Part shown: positions 32,839 through 43,340 of the stretch, in pieces
How positions within the stretch are numbered: the first letter of the stretch is position 1
Layout: each line of letters starts with the position of its first letter
Assembly (NCBI RefSeq): GCF_029948125.1
Contig: NZ_JASAMB010000025.1
Span: 42,533-106,532 of the forward strand
DNA from: Catellatospora sp. KI3
Lineage (GTDB): Bacteria; Actinomycetota; Actinomycetes; Mycobacteriales; Micromonosporaceae
Direction of reading: 5' to 3'
Length of the DNA: 64,000 nucleotides
Position numbers and translations under genes: made by a program
The notes under the pieces: model-generated
The model's input: the letters and a program-made list of their open reading frames with translations, nothing else
Told to the model about the DNA's origin: nothing
Database searches by the model: none

Positions 32839-32852
32839 CGGGAGCGCTCCCA
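32839..32852. promoter_or_regulatory. CebR-like LacI-family operator
   Basis: CGGGAGCGCTCCCA differs at one base from the Streptomyces CebR cellobiose/cello-oligosaccharide box TGGGAGCGCTCCCA. Its 12-bp core GGGAGCGCTCCC is a perfect palindrome just downstream of the -10 element of the GH3 gene. Confidence 0.7.
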
Positions 32853-32960
32853 CCCCATCCGGGCAGGTGGGCAAGAACGCCCTCGGTCGGCATCGGCACC
32901 GCCGGGCTGAGGGACTCCGCCATCGCGGGACCCGTCCCGCCCGTGCACCCGGGAACTTTC

Positions 32961-35717
<2,757 letters not shown>

Positions 35718-35743
35718 GCCTGCGCCCCGCGGGGGGCGCGATG

Positions 35744-35777
35744 CGGCAGGGGCACCTTCCGAGGAGGTGCCCCTGCC
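35744..35777. terminator. Bidirectional stem-loop terminator
   Basis: GGCAGGGGCACCTTC pairs with GAGGTGCCCCTGCC in the short gap between the converging GH3 and OsmC genes. A smaller GC hairpin (35722-35739) precedes it. Confidence 0.85.
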
Positions 35778-35781
35778 CACG

Positions 35782-36189
35782 TCAGGAGCGGGGTGGGAGG
35801 ACCTGGATCGTGTCGGTGGGTTCGCGCAGGGCTCGGCCGACGGTGCAGTAGCCCTCGTGCACCCGGTGCGCGACCGCCTCGAACACCTCGGCGGCCTTGG
35901 CGTCGCCGGGCGGCAGCTCGATCTCGTACGTCGTCGTCACCGGACCGAGCTTGCTGGTCTCGACCTTCTCCGCGTCGACGCGCACGGCCAGTTTCACCAG
36001 CCGGTGCCCGCGCTTGGCCGTCAGCGGCTCGACCGTCACGATCTCGCACCCGCCCAGCGCCACCAGCAGCAGCTCCACCGGTGTGAACACGCCGTCCTGA
36101 TCGGACCCGCCGATCGCCACGCGCGCCCCGCGCGCGTTGGTGGCGAAGAATCCGCCGTCGTCGGTCCGCTCGACCCTCACCTCAGCCAT
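35782..36189 (-). CDS. OsmC-family peroxiredoxin-like protein
   Basis: This 135-aa protein has the two redox cysteines of OsmC/Ohr proteins: ALGGCEIVTVEPL on the long central helix and HEGYCTVGRAL near the C-terminus. These reduce organic hydroperoxides in well-studied members. ATG 36189 (MAEVRVER) is the most family-like start; ATGs at 36198 and 36207 are possible. No adjacent OhrR regulator is seen. Confidence 0.88.
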   Translation of the reverse strand: MAEVRVERTDDGGFFATNARGARVAIGGSDQDGVFTPVELLLVALGGCEIVTVEPLTAKRGHRLVKLAVRVDAEKVETSKLGPVTTTYEIELPPGDAKAAEVFEAVAHRVHEGYCTVGRALREPTDTIQVLPPRS

Positions 36190-36238
36190 GATCGCCATGG
36201 TAGTCACGCGGGCACGGACATGCGCGCGGTAGCGCAGG

Positions 36239-36805
36239 TCACGGGTAGATCTTGCGGCCCTCGGCGCACATGGCGACGTACTGGGCGATCCGCCGGGCCC
36301 GGGTCTCCGGCTTCTTGGCGTCCTGGATCCGGTGCAGGATCGCGAAGCGGTTGGCGCTGTTCAGCGTGGCGAAGAAGGCGGCCGCGGCCGGGGCGGCGGC
36401 CAGCGCCTCGGCCAGGTCGTCGGGCACCTGCGCGGTGCGCGGACTGTCGTAGGCGGCGTCCCAGCGCCCGTCGCCCCTGGCCCGCTCGATCTCGGCGAGC
36501 CCGGCGGGGCGCATCCGCCCCGCCGCGATGAGCGCCTCGACCTTGTCCCGGTTGATCTTCGACCAGCGGCTGCGGGCCCGGCGCGGGGTGAACTTCTGCA
36601 GCCAGTACGACTCGTCCAGGGCCCGCTTCTGCCCGTCGATCCAGCCGTGGCACAGCGCCACGTCCAGCGCCTGCGCGTAGTTCAACGCCCCCGGCACCCC
36701 CTTGGCCAGCTTCAACCAGATCCCGGGCGAGTCCGGGTGCGCCGCCACCCACTGCTCGAACTCCGCCGCCGACCCGAACTCGACGATCTCCGCCTCATCA
36801 CCCAC
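36239..36805 (-). CDS. YdeI/OmdA-family protein
   Basis: This 188-aa protein has the YdeI/OmpD-associated family signature: EFEQWVAAHPDSPGIWLKLA, then YAQALDVALCHGWIDGQKRA, RRARSRWSKINRDKVE and a C-terminal FATLNSANRFAILHRIQDAK. The molecular function is not established; links to bacteriocin or peptide resistance have been proposed. The start is uncertain: GTG 36805 is used, with TTG 36817 as alternative, because upstream sequence is a C-rich tandem repeat. Confidence 0.85.
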   Translation of the reverse strand: MGDEAEIVEFGSAAEFEQWVAAHPDSPGIWLKLAKGVPGALNYAQALDVALCHGWIDGQKRALDESYWLQKFTPRRARSRWSKINRDKVEALIAAGRMRPAGLAEIERARGDGRWDAAYDSPRTAQVPDDLAEALAAAPAAAAFFATLNSANRFAILHRIQDAKKPETRARRIAQYVAMCAEGRKIYP

Positions 36806-36870
36806 CGCGGCAGTCAACCACCACCCGCCGACATCCCCTGCCCGCCGCCCACCTGCCGGCCACTCGCCCC

Positions 36871-36900
36871 CGCCCGCCCCCGCCCGCCCCCGCCCGCGCC
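36871..36900. repeat. 10-bp tandem repeat, C-rich
   Basis: Three consecutive copies of CGCCCGCCCC, the last imperfect, lie directly upstream of the YdeI-like gene and next to the family-2 inverted repeat. Confidence 0.7.
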
Positions 36901-36910
36901 CCCGCGAAGC

Positions 36911-36982
36911 GTTCGTGCAGTTTCGGGGAAACTGCACGAAAGAAGTCCAAGATTCCAGCACTTTCCCCGAAACTGCACGAAC
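36911..36982. repeat. Family-2 long inverted repeat (copy 3)
   Basis: This is the best-preserved copy. GTTCGTGCAGTTTCGGGG starts the left arm and its complement ends the right arm. The left arm contains its own inner palindrome, and the loop holds TCCAAGATTC, shared with the copy at 8617. Confidence 0.92.
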
Positions 36983-37024
36983 CGCCGGGGCGGCGGGCGG
37001 GGGGAGGGGGAGGGGCGGGGCTGG

Positions 37025-37504
37025 TCAGGTGTCGAGGGTGTAGTGGTGGACGGAGACGGGGGTGCCGTCGGGGGCGGTCCAGGCCGCCTCGGTGGTGCCG
37101 GTGCGGCGCCAGCCGGTGCGCTCGTACAGCGCGATCGCTGCGGTGGCGTGGGTGGTCACCTCCAGCATCAGCGGCAGCGCGCGTTCGCGGGCCCAGCCGA
37201 CGGCCGCGCCGAGCAGCCCCGACGCCACCCCGGTGCCCTGCGCGGCGGGGGATACGTACAGGCGGCTGATGTTGTGGCCGTGACCGGGGCTGTCGCGCAG
37301 CAGCACGTGGCCGACGACCGTGCCCCCGATGACCGCGACCCAGCCCTGCTCGACGTCGGCGGGGGTCAGCCAGGCGATCGGGTCGGCGGGCCACCGGGTG
37401 GGGTAGCGGACGCCGGAGGCGTGGACGGCGGCCAGCGCTTCGACGCAGCCGGGCAGGTCGGCGACCTCGCGGGGGCGGATCACCGGAGGGTGCGGGGTGG
37501 TCAC
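37025..37504 (-). CDS. GNAT-family N-acetyltransferase
   Basis: This 159-aa acetyltransferase has the acetyl-CoA pyrophosphate-binding segment in SPAAQGTGVASGLLGAAV, preceded by strand 4 (HNISRLYV) and followed by ALYERTGWRRTG, the standard GNAT C-terminus. The substrate is unknown. GTG 37504 is preferred because CATGAT sits 7 bases upstream in the leaderless position; ATG 37516 would add four residues. Confidence 0.88.
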   Translation of the reverse strand: MTTPHPPVIRPREVADLPGCVEALAAVHASGVRYPTRWPADPIAWLTPADVEQGWVAVIGGTVVGHVLLRDSPGHGHNISRLYVSPAAQGTGVASGLLGAAVGWARERALPLMLEVTTHATAAIALYERTGWRRTGTTEAAWTAPDGTPVSVHHYTLDT

Positions 37505-37556
37505 GGCGCCGATCATGCCACGGCGGGGCGGCGGCGGGGCGCCCGCGGCCGCGGGC

Positions 37557-38219
37557 TCAGGCGGCGATGGCGTTGAGCTCGCGGTTGCCCAGGATCCGCT
37601 CCCGGGCGCCGTCGCGGGCGACCCGGACCATGGCCCGGCCGACCTTCTCGGTGGTGGTGACCGCGCCGGGGAGCAGGCGGCGCAGCAGCGGGTAGAGCGG
37701 GCGGGTGAGGGCGTACCCGGCCCGGTAGAGGCCGGTCTTGGAGACGATCCCGTGCATCGGCTGGATGAACCCCGGCCGGCACAGGTACGTGTCGAACGGC
37801 ATCGCCAGCAGGGCGTTCTCGGTGCGGCCCTTGACCCGCGCCCACATGCTGCGGCCGCGTCCGGTGCTGTCGGTCCCGGCGCCGGAGACGTACAGGAACC
37901 GCATGCCGGGGCTCGTCTCGGCCAGTGTCGCGGCCACGGCCAGGGTGAGGTCGTAGGTGACCCGGGTGTAGGCGGCCTCGCTCATCCCGGCCGAGGACAC
38001 GCCGAGGCAGAACAGGCAGGCGTCGAAGCCGGTGAGCCGGTCGGCGACGGCGGTGAGGTCGTACAGGTCGGGGTGCGTGATCTCGGCCAGCTTCGGGTGG
38101 GTCTGCCCGGTCGGGGTGCGCCCGACGACCAGGACCGCCTCGACGCTGTCGTCGCGCAGGCATTCACGCAGCACACCCTGCCCGACCATCCCGGTCGCCC
38201 CGAAGATCAGAACTCGCAT
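37557..38219 (-). CDS. NAD(P)-binding NmrA/epimerase-like protein
   Basis: This 220-aa extended-SDR-like protein has the dinucleotide motif IFGATGMVGQGVLREC at the N-terminus, then ACLFCLGVSS, FLYVSGAGTD and YLCRPGFIQP. It lacks an evident YxxxK pair, as in many NmrA/HIM1-type atypical SDRs. AGGAG is placed well before ATG 38219. It is monocistronic. A redox-sensing or quinone-binding role is possible but not shown. Confidence 0.85.
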   Translation of the reverse strand: MRVLIFGATGMVGQGVLRECLRDDSVEAVLVVGRTPTGQTHPKLAEITHPDLYDLTAVADRLTGFDACLFCLGVSSAGMSEAAYTRVTYDLTLAVAATLAETSPGMRFLYVSGAGTDSTGRGRSMWARVKGRTENALLAMPFDTYLCRPGFIQPMHGIVSKTGLYRAGYALTRPLYPLLRRLLPGAVTTTEKVGRAMVRVARDGARERILGNRELNAIAA

Positions 38220-38332
38220 GCGCCGCTCCTGTCGACATCGGCCGAGGTGAGGGTATCCGACCGCCGGTTGCGGCACTATTGGAGGCGGGTGGGGAAGGTG
38301 TGGAACATGCACATCGGGGGTATGGGCACCGC

Positions 38333-38890
38333 ATGCTGAGCGAGATCAGTGCCGAGCTGCTGGAGACGATGAAGAAGTCGGCCAGTGTGCTCAAGCGCGC
38401 GGAGATTCCGTTCGTGCTGGCCGGAGGCTTCGCGGCGTACGCCCGCGGCGGCACCTCCAGCGACCACGACGTGGACTATCTGCTCCGCGAGCAGGACGTC
38501 GAACCCGCGCTGGCAGCGTTCGCGCAGGCCGGGTTCCGGGTGGTGCGCCCGCCCGAGGACTGGCTGGTCAAGGTGTTCGACGACGACCGCCTGGTCGATC
38601 TGATCTTCCGCCCGGTGCAGCATCCGGTCACCGACGAGGTGCTGGCCGACAGCGAGGTCATGCCGGTCAACGCCGTGCACCTCCCGGTGCTCTCGGCGAC
38701 CCGGCTGATGGAGCACAAGCTGCTGACGTTCTCCCAGCACCACTGCGACTTCGCGCGGGCGCTGCCGCTGGCGCGCTCGCTGCGGGAGCAGATCGAATGG
38801 GACCGGGTGCGCGCCAACACCAAGGAGTCGGTGTACGCCCAGGCGTGCCTGTACCTGCTCAGCCTGTTGGAGGTCATCCCGCCGCAGTAG
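38333..38890 (+). CDS. Nucleotidyltransferase-fold protein (MNT/AbiEii-like)
   Basis: This 185-aa protein has VLAGGFAAYARGGTSSDHDVD near residues 24-44, which matches the family pattern in which a glycine-rich turn leads to an acidic metal-binding pair, here Asp and Asp in SDHDVDYLL. A further acid is in DDRLVDLIF. Relatives include uncharacterised nucleotidyltransferases and toxin-like AbiEii/MNT proteins. No antitoxin-like HEPN gene sits beside it. ATG 38333 is chosen for family fit; an upstream TTG is unlikely. Confidence 0.7.
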   Translation: MLSEISAELLETMKKSASVLKRAEIPFVLAGGFAAYARGGTSSDHDVDYLLREQDVEPALAAFAQAGFRVVRPPEDWLVKVFDDDRLVDLIFRPVQHPVTDEVLADSEVMPVNAVHLPVLSATRLMEHKLLTFSQHHCDFARALPLARSLREQIEWDRVRANTKESVYAQACLYLLSLLEVIPPQ

Positions 38891-38911
38891 GGGTCAGAGG
38901 AGGGGAGCGGC

Positions 38912-39172
38912 GTGAACGAACACGACATCAGCGACGAGTACATCGACGCGGCGGTGCAGCGGATGCTCACGGAGGACGATGAGATCTCCGAGCAGGGCAT
39001 CGAGGTGGTCCGGCACGGTGCCACCGTGGTGCTGCGCGGCCAGGTCGAGTGCGCGTCGCGCCGGGAGGCGATCGAGGCGCGCGTGCTGGCGCGCTTTCCG
39101 GACCGCAGGGTGTGCAACGACATCACGGTGACGGCGGTGCGCGAGCCCGCCGAGCCGGAGGTGCTTTCATGA
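38912..39172 (+). CDS. BON-domain protein
   Basis: This 86-aa protein is essentially one BON domain: ISDEYIDAAVQRML, VVRHGATVVLRGQVECASRREAIEA and VCNDITV. BON domains bind membranes or phospholipids and often appear in osmotic-stress proteins. No signal peptide is seen, so it is probably cytosolic. A GAGGAGGGG ribosome site precedes GTG 38912. Its stop overlaps the start of the phosphoesterase gene (ATGA). Confidence 0.85.
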   Translation: MNEHDISDEYIDAAVQRMLTEDDEISEQGIEVVRHGATVVLRGQVECASRREAIEARVLARFPDRRVCNDITVTAVREPAEPEVLS

Positions 39173-39918
39173 TGCGGGTGGCCGCGGTCGGCGACGTACA
39201 TATGGACGTAGACGTGCTGGGGCGCTACCGGCCCCGGCTGCTGATGCTGCCCGAGCAGGCCGACGCGCTGCTGCTGGCCGGGGACCTGACGCGGCACGGC
39301 ACCCCGGCGGAGGCCGAGTGCGTGGCGAAGGAGTTCGGCGACCTGGGCGTGCCGGTGGTGGCGGTGCTCGGCAACCACGACCACCACACCGACCAGGCCG
39401 ACGAGGTCGCCGACGTGCTGCGGCAGTCCGGCATCGCGGTGCTGGAGGGCGACGGGGTGGTGCTGGACCTGCCGGCCGGGCGGCTGGGCGTGGCCGGGGT
39501 GAAGGGCTTCGGCGGCGGTTTCGCGGGGCGGTGCGCCAGCAGGTTCGGCGAGCGCGAGATCAAGGACTTCGTCGGTACGACCGAGCGCAGCGCGCAGGCC
39601 CTGGAGTCGGCGCTGCTGGGGCTGGACTGCGACGTGCTGGTGGCGCTGACGCACTACGCGCCGGTGCCCGAGACGCTGCACGGCGAGCCGCTGGAGATCT
39701 ACCCGTTCCTCGGTTCGTACCTGCTGGCGCAGGCGATCGACGCCGCGCCGACCGCGCTGGCGCTGCACGGCCACGCCCACGCCGGGTCCGAGCGGGGCAT
39801 GACCCCGGGCGGGGTGCCGGTGCGCAACGTCGCCCACCCGGTGATCCGGCAGGCGTACAGCGTGTACCAACTGCACTCGGACGAGGCGAGACTCGCGGTT
39901 TCGCAGGCCGCGGCCTAG
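39169..39918 (+). CDS. Calcineurin-like metallophosphoesterase
   Basis: This 249-aa enzyme has five metal-binding blocks: GDVH at the start, LLLAGDLT, VLGNHDHH, ALTHYAP and ALHGHAHAG, giving the canonical dinuclear site. It is probably a phosphodiesterase or phosphatase; the substrate is unknown. It is coupled to the BON gene upstream and followed by a small membrane-protein gene 45 bases on, which suggests a stress-related operon. Confidence 0.9.
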   Translation: MMRVAAVGDVHMDVDVLGRYRPRLLMLPEQADALLLAGDLTRHGTPAEAECVAKEFGDLGVPVVAVLGNHDHHTDQADEVADVLRQSGIAVLEGDGVVLDLPAGRLGVAGVKGFGGGFAGRCASRFGEREIKDFVGTTERSAQALESALLGLDCDVLVALTHYAPVPETLHGEPLEIYPFLGSYLLAQAIDAAPTALALHGHAHAGSERGMTPGGVPVRNVAHPVIRQAYSVYQLHSDEARLAVSQAAA

Positions 39919-39963
39919 GGCATACCAGCGATGTCGCCGTTCGCGAGTAGGCAGGAGACAACG

Positions 39964-40338
39964 ATGTTCGGAACCCGGAACCACGAGGGCGTCGCGGCTG
40001 CCACCTGGCACGAGTTCCTCCGGGGGCTCAGCTCGACGCGCGATGTCGCCTCCGAGCGGGCCGTCGAGCGGGCCGAGGCGGTCAGGGACACCCTGACCAG
40101 CACCGGCACCGAGGCGCGCCGGCGGGCGTCGGCCGCCTTCGACGTGCTGGCGGGGCGACCCGCGCCGGTGCGGTGGGGGTGGGTGGTGGCAGCCGGTGCG
40201 GTCGGGGCCCTGGTCGGCTTCGCCGTCGCCGAGGCGCTGCGCGGGCACCCGGTCGACGAGGCGGTGGTCTCGCTGCGCAGGCAGCTCGGCCACGCCGGCG
40301 AGCGGGTGCGTGACTCGGTCGGCAGCATGCAGAGCTGA
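39964..40338 (+). CDS. Small single-span membrane protein, unknown
   Basis: This 124-aa protein has a charged helical N-terminal half (ERAVERAEAVRDTLTSTG), one membrane span (WVVAAGAVGALVGFAVAEAL, with Gly spacing) and an amphipathic basic C-terminal helix. It resembles ElaB/YqjD-like or phage-shock-type small membrane proteins only in architecture. AGGAG precedes ATG 39964. It probably belongs to the BON/phosphoesterase operon. Confidence 0.78.
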   Translation: MFGTRNHEGVAAATWHEFLRGLSSTRDVASERAVERAEAVRDTLTSTGTEARRRASAAFDVLAGRPAPVRWGWVVAAGAVGALVGFAVAEALRGHPVDEAVVSLRRQLGHAGERVRDSVGSMQS

Positions 40339-40355
40339 TTTCCGCGCCAGTCCCC

Positions 40356-40405
40356 GGCCCGTGGCGCCCGATCCTGCTAGAACGGGATCGGGTCCGTCAC
40401 GGGCC
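40356..40405 (+). terminator. Stem-loop after the small membrane-protein gene
   Basis: GGCCCGTG pairs with CACGGGCC and, further in, CCCGATCC with GGATCGGG, giving a long interrupted stem downstream of the stop at 40338. Confidence 0.6.
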
Positions 40406-40427
40406 GCCTGCCGTGGAGGGGTGAGGA

Positions 40428-40853
40428 TTGAGGACCGAATACCGGCTGTTCCTCGGGGTGAGCGCGTTCCTGTTCGTGGCCGCGGTCGTCTACTGGCTGT
40501 GGAGCGGCACGACCCCGCAGGGCCCGGACTGGATCGGCACCACCGCGCTGACCCTCAGCGGGCTGCTGTGCCTGATGTGCGGCGGCTACTTCTGGTTCGT
40601 GTCGCGCCGGATCGAGCCGCGGCCGGAGGACCGCCGCGACGCCGAGATCGCCGCGGGCGCCGGGGAGATCGGTTTCTTCAGCCCGGGCAGCTACTGGCCG
40701 TTCGGGATCGCGCTGGCGGCGCTGACCGCCTCGCTGGGGCTGGTGTTCTGGATGTGGTGGCTGATCGCGCTCGGGGTGGTGGCGACGATCGTGACCGCCG
40801 CCGCGCTGCTGTTCGAGTACTACACCGGCACCCGCCGCTCGGCCGAACGGTGA
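40428..40853 (+). CDS. ctaF: Cytochrome c oxidase subunit 4 (actinobacterial CtaF)
   Basis: This 141-aa membrane protein has four spans and the actinobacterial subunit IV pattern: short N-terminus RTEYRLFLGVSAFLFVAAVV, YFWFVSRRIEPRPEDR, then GEIGFFSPGSYWPFGIALA, a signature block. It is a subunit of the aa3 oxidase/bc1 supercomplex. It starts at TTG with GGAGGGGTGAGG just upstream. The catalytic cox genes are not in this window, so this may be a second, stand-alone copy; a genome search would tell. Confidence 0.88.
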   Translation: MRTEYRLFLGVSAFLFVAAVVYWLWSGTTPQGPDWIGTTALTLSGLLCLMCGGYFWFVSRRIEPRPEDRRDAEIAAGAGEIGFFSPGSYWPFGIALAALTASLGLVFWMWWLIALGVVATIVTAAALLFEYYTGTRRSAER

Positions 40854-40924
40854 CGGCGGCCCGCGTTCGGGCGCACAATCGAGATGTCCGGGTGAAACAT
40901 CCGGGGCACGGGGGAGTGTGCGCG

Positions 40925-41176
40925 ATGGGTATCGAGGCGAAGCTCAGCAACGTGTCGCAGCGGCTGGTGGGACGGGCCGAGGAGATGGCGGGCCGGATCA
41001 CCCGCAATGAGCACTGGCAGTCCGACGGCCGGTCCCGGTGCGAGCACGCGCGCGAGGACGAGATCCGGCAGAAGGCCAAGGACGTCGCCAAGGCCCAGGA
41101 GGCGATGGGTCTGATCAGCCACGACGAGCGGCTGCGCCTGGAGCGCGAGGAGAGGCAGCCCAGCTCGCCCGCCTGA
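40925..41176 (+). CDS. Small CsbD-like stress protein (tentative)
   Basis: This 83-aa, very polar, helical protein contains QRLVGRAEEMAGRITRNEHW and then GRSRCEHARED, which fits the spacing of CsbD-type repeats (basic, GxAEExxG, then G and A further on) but is divergent. The C-terminus is charged (LRLEREERQPSSPA). GGGGGAG lies upstream of the ATG. CsbD proteins are general-stress proteins of unknown mechanism. Confidence 0.6.
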   Translation: MGIEAKLSNVSQRLVGRAEEMAGRITRNEHWQSDGRSRCEHAREDEIRQKAKDVAKAQEAMGLISHDERLRLEREERQPSSPA

Positions 41177-41374
41177 CCGGGCACCTCGGTCGATGCGTGG
41201 GATCGGCGGGCGTGAGGGTGTCGGGCGACACGCTCGACGGGGCCTGTAACGCGGGTGTCATCGCGCGCCCTTAACGTGGTCTTAGACGTTGTACGCAGGG
41301 TCAGCCTCCTTGACGCCAGCGCAGCCGGCTCGGGGGTCTGTGGGCTCTGCCGTCATGAGACTTGAGGGATGCCG

Positions 41375-42736
41375 ATGGAAGACGCGCGGCTCAGCGCTCT
41401 GGACCTGTCGTTTCTGTGCCTGGAGAACAGCGCCTCGCCCATGCATCTGGGCGCGGTGGCCGTTTTCCGCCCGGACGCCGGTGCGTCCGCGGCCGAAGTG
41501 GTGAGCCTGCTCACCGAACGGGCCCGGCAGGTGCCCCGGATGCGTCGCCGCGTCGTCCCCACCGCGCTCCCCCCGGGCGGTGCGGCCTGGGCCGAGGACC
41601 CGGAGTTCGACGCGCGGGCGCACGTGCACCACCACGAGCTGCCCGGCGGCGGCCGGGAGGACCTGGCCGCGCTGGTCGCCGAGGTGATGGCGGCCCCGCT
41701 GGACCGCGACCGCCCGCTGTGGGAGCTGCACGTGGTCAGCGGGCTGGACGGCGGCCGGTTCGGCCTGCTGGCCAAGATGCACCACGCCATGTGCGACGGC
41801 CAGGGCGCGATCGGCATCGGCCTGGCGCTGCTGGACGGCGGCCTGTCGCTGCCCTCGGCGCGGGCGGCGGCGCGGCGTACGGCGGCGCGGCCGTCGGGGC
41901 TGGTGGGCCGGTCCGGCCAGCTGCTGGGCGGTGCGATCGGCGCGGCCGCCGGTGCCTACGGCACCGCCAGCGGGCTGCTCGGCCAGGCCACCCGCGCGTT
42001 CGACATCGTCTCGGCGGTGCTGGGCACGATGCGCGCGCCGGCCCCGTCGCCGCTGCTGGCCCCGCCCTCGGGCACCCGCCGGGCGGCGTTCGTGGGCCTG
42101 GAGGTGCGCGAGCTGCAGCGGATCCGCCGCGTCGTCGGCGGCACCATGAACGACGTGCTGCTGGCGGTGGTCGCCGGGGCGCTGCGGCACTGGCTGGCCA
42201 CGCACGGGCGGCACCTGCCGGCGCTGCGGGCGCTGGTCCCGGCCAGCCAGCGGGCCCGCTCGGGCGGCAGCGAGGACGGCAACCAGCTGTCGGCGTACCT
42301 GTGCGAGCTGCCGGTGGGCGAGGACGACCCGGTGGAGCGGGCCCGGCGGGTCCGGGCCGAGATGGAGACCAACAAGGCGCGCGGGCCCCTGCGCGGCGCC
42401 GGGGCGATCCCGGTGCTGGCGGGGGTGCTCCCGCCCGCGCTGCACCGGCTGGCCGCGCCGCTGGCCGCGCACGCGGCGCCGCTGCTGTTCGACCTGGTCG
42501 TCACGAGCGTGCCGCTGCCGCCGCTGCCGCTGCGACTGGGCGGGGCCGAGTTGGAGGAGCTGTACCCGATCGCGCCGCTGGCCAGCGGGCACACGCTCGC
42601 CGTGGGCATGTCGCGCTACCGCGACACGGTCCACATCGGCCTGTACGCCGACGGTGCCGCCCTGCCCGACCTGGAGAAGATCAGCGAGGCGCTGCCGCGC
42701 GCCGTCGCGGAACTGCTGGAAGCCGCCGGTCACTGA
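41375..42736 (+). CDS. Wax ester synthase / acyl-CoA:diacylglycerol acyltransferase
   Basis: This 453-aa bifunctional WS/DGAT-type enzyme has the active-site HHxxxDG as MHHAMCDGQG near residue 135 and the N-terminal RLSALDLSFLCLENSASPMH typical of the family, with the C-terminal condensation-like half (GTMNDVLLAVVAGALRHWL, NQLSAYLCELPVGEDDP). It esterifies acyl-CoA to diacylglycerol or fatty alcohol to form storage lipid. ATG 41375 has GAGGG at correct spacing; ATG 41369 is two codons earlier. A perfect 21-bp hairpin terminates it. Confidence 0.93.
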   Translation: MEDARLSALDLSFLCLENSASPMHLGAVAVFRPDAGASAAEVVSLLTERARQVPRMRRRVVPTALPPGGAAWAEDPEFDARAHVHHHELPGGGREDLAALVAEVMAAPLDRDRPLWELHVVSGLDGGRFGLLAKMHHAMCDGQGAIGIGLALLDGGLSLPSARAAARRTAARPSGLVGRSGQLLGGAIGAAAGAYGTASGLLGQATRAFDIVSAVLGTMRAPAPSPLLAPPSGTRRAAFVGLEVRELQRIRRVVGGTMNDVLLAVVAGALRHWLATHGRHLPALRALVPASQRARSGGSEDGNQLSAYLCELPVGEDDPVERARRVRAEMETNKARGPLRGAGAIPVLAGVLPPALHRLAAPLAAHAAPLLFDLVVTSVPLPPLPLRLGGAELEELYPIAPLASGHTLAVGMSRYRDTVHIGLYADGAALPDLEKISEALPRAVAELLEAAGH

Positions 42737-42737
42737 G

Positions 42738-42788
42738 CCGGTGCGGTCGCGCCACCCCACCAGGGCCGGGGTGGCGCGACCGCACCGG
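42738..42788 (+). terminator. Long perfect stem-loop terminator
   Basis: A 21-bp perfect stem (CCGGTGCGGTCGCGCCACCCC and its complement) has a 9-base loop, directly after the WS/DGAT stop. Confidence 0.85.
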
Positions 42789-42794
42789 GAGCAC

Positions 42795-42829
42795 CGGTCA
42801 CCGCCGCTCCGATCGCGCGGCGGTGACCG
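42795..42829 (-). terminator. Second hairpin, facing the putative immunity gene
   Basis: CGGTCACCGCCG pairs with CGGCGGTGACCG across an 11-base loop. It lies about 100 bases downstream of the minus-strand cassette ending at 42930. The remaining gap contains nothing else recognised. Confidence 0.5.
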
Positions 42830-42929
42830 CGGTCCGGGCTCGTCGACACCGCGGACCTGCTCCGGCAGCGTCGCGTCCGGTGCGGGCGCCGGGCAAGCCC
42901 CCGGGCGTGGCGGAAGCGCGCCTTGGCAC

Positions 42930-43340
42930 TCACCCGCCACCGGGCTCGGGCGTCCGGGCCAGGGACGCGCGCATGCCCAGGATCGCGGCGACCGCGTCCA
43001 GCCAGCGGGCCAGCGCCTCGTCCACGGTCAGGGACGGGCCGTCCGGGATGGACGCCGCGGCGGCGAGCCACTCGCGCACCAGGGCGCTCTGCGCCGGCGT
43101 CGGCATCGGCTCGGGCAGGTCCACGGCGAACGCCGTCCCGCCCCGGCGCACGATCTCGGCCACGAAGGTCAGCGAGCGGGGCCGGGCGCGCAGGTGGTGC
43201 AGCGAGATCGCGGCGGCGATGGCGCCGTCGGCGTACAGGTGCGGCCGGTACGGCCACGCCGCCAGCAGCGGTGCCGGGTCCAGCGCGGCCAGCTCCGCCT
43301 CGGTGACGCGCCGGCCGGCCGCGGAGTGGGGTGCGCTCAT
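42930..43340 (-). CDS. Hypothetical small protein, candidate immunity partner
   Basis: This 136-aa soluble helical protein of unknown family contains VTEAELAALDPAPLLAAWPY, ADGAIAAAISLHHLRARPRS and a C-terminal ALARWLDAVAAILGMRA. Its ATG overlaps the stop of the upstream 510-aa gene (ATGA), so expression is tightly coupled. Placement directly after a gene ending in a peptidase-like domain is the usual place of an immunity gene, but nothing in the sequence proves inhibition. Confidence 0.7.
   Translation of the reverse strand: MSAPHSAAGRRVTEAELAALDPAPLLAAWPYRPHLYADGAIAAAISLHHLRARPRSLTFVAEIVRRGGTAFAVDLPEPMPTPAQSALVREWLAAAASIPDGPSLTVDEALARWLDAVAAILGMRASLARTPEPGGG

Noticed and set aside
38333..38890. 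Toxin-antitoxin pair around the nucleotidyltransferase-fold gene
   Set aside because: Neighbours are an NmrA-like protein and a BON-domain protein; no HEPN or antitoxin-like gene is adjacent.
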